Assembly: GCF_036324505.1 (NCBI RefSeq)
Contig: NC_086362.1
Coordinates: 11,839,043 to 11,903,042, forward strand
Direction of reading: 5' to 3'
Length of the DNA: 64,000 nucleotides
Source of the DNA: Eleginops maclovinus
Lineage: Eukaryota; Chordata; Actinopteri; Perciformes; Eleginopidae
Below the pieces are notes generated by a model. That model was not told the origin of the DNA and did no database searches. It was given only the letters and a program-made list of their open reading frames with translations. The translations under genes and the position numbers were made by a program. Every line of letters starts with the position of its first letter. Position 1 is the first letter of the stretch. Below, piece after piece: positions 61,165 to 64,000 of this stretch.

Positions 61165-62576
61165 ATGCCAGCATACCTGGACGATCCGTACGATATAGGC
61201 GCGCAGATTGTGAGGGGCTCTCTTCGGAGGGCGAGGGTATTTAGAGACCGCCACAATCCGCTGGCGTACCCGGACGATGTTCTCCATGAAAGATATAGAT
61301 TCTCAGCTGAGGGAATTCGTTACCTATGCCAGCTGCTCGAGGCGGACGTCTCTAATGTAACCCGCCGAAGTCAGGCCCTCACAATCGAGCAAATGTTATG
61401 TCTTTCATTGCGCTATTTCGCCAGCGGACAATATATGTATTCCATCGGTGATGCTGAAAACCTGAGTAAGAACACTGTATGCCGGGTGATACGGAAGGTG
61501 GTACTTGCTCTCACTAAACTGGTGGATGCATTTGTTGTATTCCCTGGCCATTTGCCTGCACGTCAGATAAAAGAAGGGTTCTATGCAATCGCTGGTAATA
61601 TGCCACTAATCTAAAAATAGGTAATTTGCACATTTCATAATTGTGACTGGCAACTGATTTGACTAACAAAATATCTAGGTTTCCCAAGAGTAATTGGAGC
61701 CATTGATTGTACGCACATTCCTATCAGTGCACCCCTGGGAGAGCATGAGCGGGATTTTGTGAATAGAAAGTCCAAACACACCATCAATGTCCAGGTAATA
61801 CACAAGACTAACAGATTAACAGTAGGCGTACATTGTACAGTCCACGATTCATTGGAATAGGTAATGTCAACCTGTCAATTCCTGTTGTCATGTAGAATGA
61901 TTTCCTGTCCTCTGCATGGGGTGGTGTCATTTACATGCGCAACAGCATGCCTCACCTGTTATGTTCCTTACCTGTGCACATATTCTTAGATGACATGCGA
62001 TCACCACTATATGATCACAAGCCTGGATGCAAGGTGGCCAGGGTCAGTCCATGACTCCCGTATATTCAGAGAATCATCACTGTCTGACAGATTCCACCAA
62101 GGTAAAAGTCCTATATCGATTTACCTGAAGTAATATGCTTTAATAGTGAACATGAAATCAGTGTGACAGTTGTTTAATTTTTCCTCCATTTCATCTAAGG
62201 GCAATTTGATGGAATCCTGCTGGGGGACCGTGGCTACGCATGCATGAAGTTCCTCATCACACCATTTCCTGATCCACAAACAAGGCAACAGAGATCATTT
62301 AATCATGCACACAGTGTCACTAGGGCCAGGATCGAAATGACATTTGGCATATTGAAGGCCCGATTCGCCTGCCTGAAGGTCCTTCGGGTCAAGCCAGACA
62401 GGGCCTGCCAAACCATAGCAGCATGTGTGGTTCTTCAGAATGTCGCCACAATAAGGAAGGAAAGAGTGCCCCCTCATGATCCTCCCCCACCCCCTGATAT
62501 TACTGATCCAATCACCCTGGATCATCCAACAGGCCGTGCTGTCAGGGATGCCATTACCAACCAGTTTTTCCAATGA
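61165..62576 (+). CDS. HARBI1-like Harbinger transposase, 4 exons
   Basis: A DDE nuclease for cut-and-paste transposition. Exons 61165-61594, 61679-61794, 61990-62101 and 62200-62576 each have GT donors and AG acceptors and join in phase to 344 codons plus a stop, close to the length of vertebrate HARBI1. Residues about 72-113 form the helix-turn-helix region (LTIEQMLCL ... SKNTVCRVIRKV). The catalytic domain has D153 (GAIDCTH), D204 (GSVHDSR), D229 (GDRGYAC) and E265 (ARIEMTFG). I did not settle which of D204 and D229 is the second catalytic Asp. The start is the ATG giving MPAYLDDPYDIG; an ATG at 61149 is out of frame. No stop or frameshift is present. The gene lies between the duplicated terminus and the convergent Myb-like gene. 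Confidence 0.93.
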
Positions 62577-62606
62577 ATTGTACACACCACAAATTAAATG
62601 CACAAA

Positions 62607-62612
62607 AATAAA
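62607..62612 (+). promoter_or_regulatory. polyadenylation signal of the transposase
   Basis: AATAAA begins 31 bp after the transposase stop and 29 bp before the last codon of the opposing gene. Cleavage 10-30 bp downstream would fall at or inside the opposite gene's stop. Confidence 0.6.
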
Positions 62613-62640
62613 GACATGTCACACCAATCTCTGATATTAT

Positions 62641-63659
62641 TCATTTATTAGATGACTCTCTTTCCTGCAAGAAGAAAAGGTGACGAAAAGCCAGATCAAT
62701 GACACACATATAGGGTGTGGGTAGCCTATATATTAATGGAGTGATAAGACAATACCTTCTTCTCATGTTCCAGCTTTTCAATTTCTAATTCCAGCTTTCT
62801 GATCTCCAGCCTCTTCTTTGTGCGGTCCAGCTCCAGCACCTTCTTGTATAAACTGCGGACATTGTCCACTGTGGCCTACACAACCCCCACCCCATGTTGT
62901 ACACATTAGCCTAGTATGCATTATATTCAGTAATTAAACAAGGAAGGAGAAACTGTACTTTGTCTGACTGTGAGGTCCCTGGGAGGGAGGCTTCAGGAGG
63001 GGAAAGCTCCTCCAAGTCCTCCTAACACACACACACACACACATTGCATTAATGACACAGGTCACTTGATTCAGACAGTACTGACAAATGATGCTCACCC
63101 TCCTAGGACATTAATGTGGCATATAGTAGCAGTAAAGTGTTTTAACCTGCATGTGTGTGTCGGAGGGGGCTGTGAGGGTCTCGTCATCATCATCATCATC
63201 ATCATCATCCTGAAAAGATTCAGAATTTTACGCTGCACCCATACTTTAGGGGTGACATAGCCTAATTTACATGTCATGGATGTTATCCATTTGAATTACC
63301 TGAGTCAGAGGATGAATGCATCCTGGTGGCTGCAGGGTTGTGATGTTTCCACCCTCGACTGCATGCAACAGAAGACACATGTTACTGATGATTCAGGGGA
63401 AGAAAGCCAAAATACTCTAACATGAAGAACGATGAATGCCATACATTACCTTGCACATAGAGGGTGGACATTTCAGCTGCCCCAGGGTTAGACTGTACCC
63501 CTGCCACCCCATCCATCATCACCCTGCCACTGTTGTTGGCTAGGGCCAACTCTTCAGCAAGAGTAAAGGAGTCTGGTGCCCTCCCTCCTCCTGTGCGCCT
63601 TATTTCTACCTTCTTCTTGTTGGCTGTTAAAGACAGACACATTTAGCTCTCTCTGACAA

Positions 63660-63734
<75 letters not shown>

Positions 63735-63812
63735 TCTTACTTACCATTCTGAATGATGTTTTTGTACTTCATCTTCACCTGCTGCCAGGTCCGTTTGGCG
63801 CTGCTGGTACCT
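62641..63812 (-). CDS. Harbinger Myb/SANT-like protein, C-terminal seven exons
   Basis: Second Harbinger gene; in this superfamily the Myb-like protein binds DNA and helps bring the transposase to the nucleus (NAIF1 is a domesticated relative). Minus-strand exons in order: 63812-63745, 63623-63450, 63358-63300, 63209-63147, 63021-62959, 62875-62756 and 62664-62641. All have GT/AG borders and compatible phases, giving 189 codons plus a stop; the first exon or exons lie beyond 64000. The first visible exon holds the end of the SANT/trihelix domain (KRTWQQVKMKYKNIIQN), followed by a basic stretch (NKKKVEIRR), a linker, nine Asp in a row, an acidic EDLEEL segment and a Lys/Glu/Leu-rich coiled coil (ATVDNVRSLY ... 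EKLEHEKK). It ends ERESSNK. No stop or frameshift is seen. Confidence 0.88.
62643..62648 (-). promoter_or_regulatory. possible AATAAA overlapping the stop of the Myb-like gene
   Basis: On the minus strand the last codons AAT AAA TGA themselves contain AATAAA. If used, the 3' UTR would be about 10-30 nt long, ending inside the opposing gene's 3' UTR. No other AATAAA between the two genes was noticed on this strand. Confidence 0.4.
63023..63042. repeat. (CA)n at a splice acceptor
   Basis: On the coding (minus) strand this is a (TG)n run ending TTAG at the acceptor of exon 63021-62959. It takes the place of a normal polypyrimidine tract. Confidence 0.8.
63185..63209 (-). repeat. GAT trinucleotide repeat coding poly-Asp
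   Basis: Eight GAT codons and one GAC open the exon 63209-63147 and encode nine consecutive aspartates. This is a coding microsatellite whose length could vary between copies. Confidence 0.9.
63661..63732. repeat. (AC)36 microsatellite inside a 121-bp intron
   Basis: Seventy-two bp of perfect AC repeat, (GT)n on the coding strand, fill most of intron 63624-63744 of the Myb-like gene. The donor GTAAGT and the acceptor TTTAACAG lie just outside it. Confidence 0.97.
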
Positions 63813-64000
63813 CTGGAAGTATTTAAGGGACATACACAGAATTAGTGAAGGGGACTAAACATTCAGTTGTCCTGCTTCATTTGTGGTTGCACATACGATA
63901 CAGTAACGTTCCGACTGTTATTGTACATCGTCCTGACATACTGTATTCAGGTTGGGATTATTTTAACGGACATATAGAAGTAAAGAAATAGGCCTACTTA

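Larger units (their letters stand above)
60717..64000. mobile_element. PIF/Harbinger transposon (left part, runs off window)
   Basis: The left terminus GGGCCTGTACTACGAAGC lies at 60717, preceded by CAG (60714-60716), which could be the 3-bp target duplication. Inside are a HARBI1-like transposase (plus) and a Myb/SANT-like gene (minus), the standard two-gene content of animal Harbinger elements. The matching right terminus is not found before 64000. The terminus is present twice in tandem. All visible coding exons are open and splice consistently, so this may be an autonomous copy. Confidence 0.92.

Noticed and set aside
63661..63732. Simple direct-repeat array considered as CRISPR-like
   Set aside because: Dinucleotide microsatellite without spacers in a eukaryotic context.

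Overview
The window looks like vertebrate, and specifically teleost-fish, genomic DNA. It is AT-rich and gene-poor, carries very long uninterrupted (GT/CA)n arrays, and holds three typical fish transposable elements: a BEL/Pao retrotransposon remnant, a Tc1/mariner transposon and a PIF/Harbinger transposon. I found no complete host gene and no rRNA, tRNA or CRISPR. Most of the window reads as one or more large introns or an intergenic desert. The only hint of a host transcript is a candidate 18-nt microexon near position 7990.

Layout. 1-12.7 kb: unique-looking non-coding DNA with a perfect 19-bp hairpin (5456-5504), a 9-bp-unit minisatellite (about 6343-6421) and the candidate microexon. 12.7-16.3 kb: the 3' half of a BEL/Pao element on the minus strand, consisting of an LTR and a pol pseudogene. 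Its pol has lost the second half of the reverse transcriptase (including YxDD) by deletion and also carries one nonsense codon and one frameshift. 16.3-53.7 kb: non-coding DNA with (GT)n/(CA)n arrays at 18.3, 19.2, 34.0, 41.8 and 48.3 kb, a short dispersed-repeat fragment at 24.9 kb and purine-rich tracts. 53.7-55.3 kb: a structurally complete Tc1-like element with about 200-bp inverted repeats and an open 339-aa transposase keeping D153, D244 and E279. It sits inside a TA microsatellite. 55.3-60.7 kb: non-coding DNA with a near-perfect 63-bp palindrome at 56569-56631.

60.7-64.0 kb: the left part of a PIF/Harbinger element that runs past the window end. It has a 193-bp tandemly duplicated terminus. 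A four-exon HARBI1-like transposase (344 aa, no internal stop) lies on the plus strand. A multi-exon Myb/SANT-like gene lies tail-to-tail on the minus strand, with its last seven exons visible. The two stop codons are only 64 bp apart, so their 3' ends probably overlap. In this superfamily the transposase and the Myb-like protein act together: the Myb-like partner helps nuclear import and DNA binding of the transposase. Both are open here, so the copy may still be active or recently was. The Harbinger module, with its doubled terminus, compact convergent genes and microsatellite-filled intron, is the most interesting part of the window.
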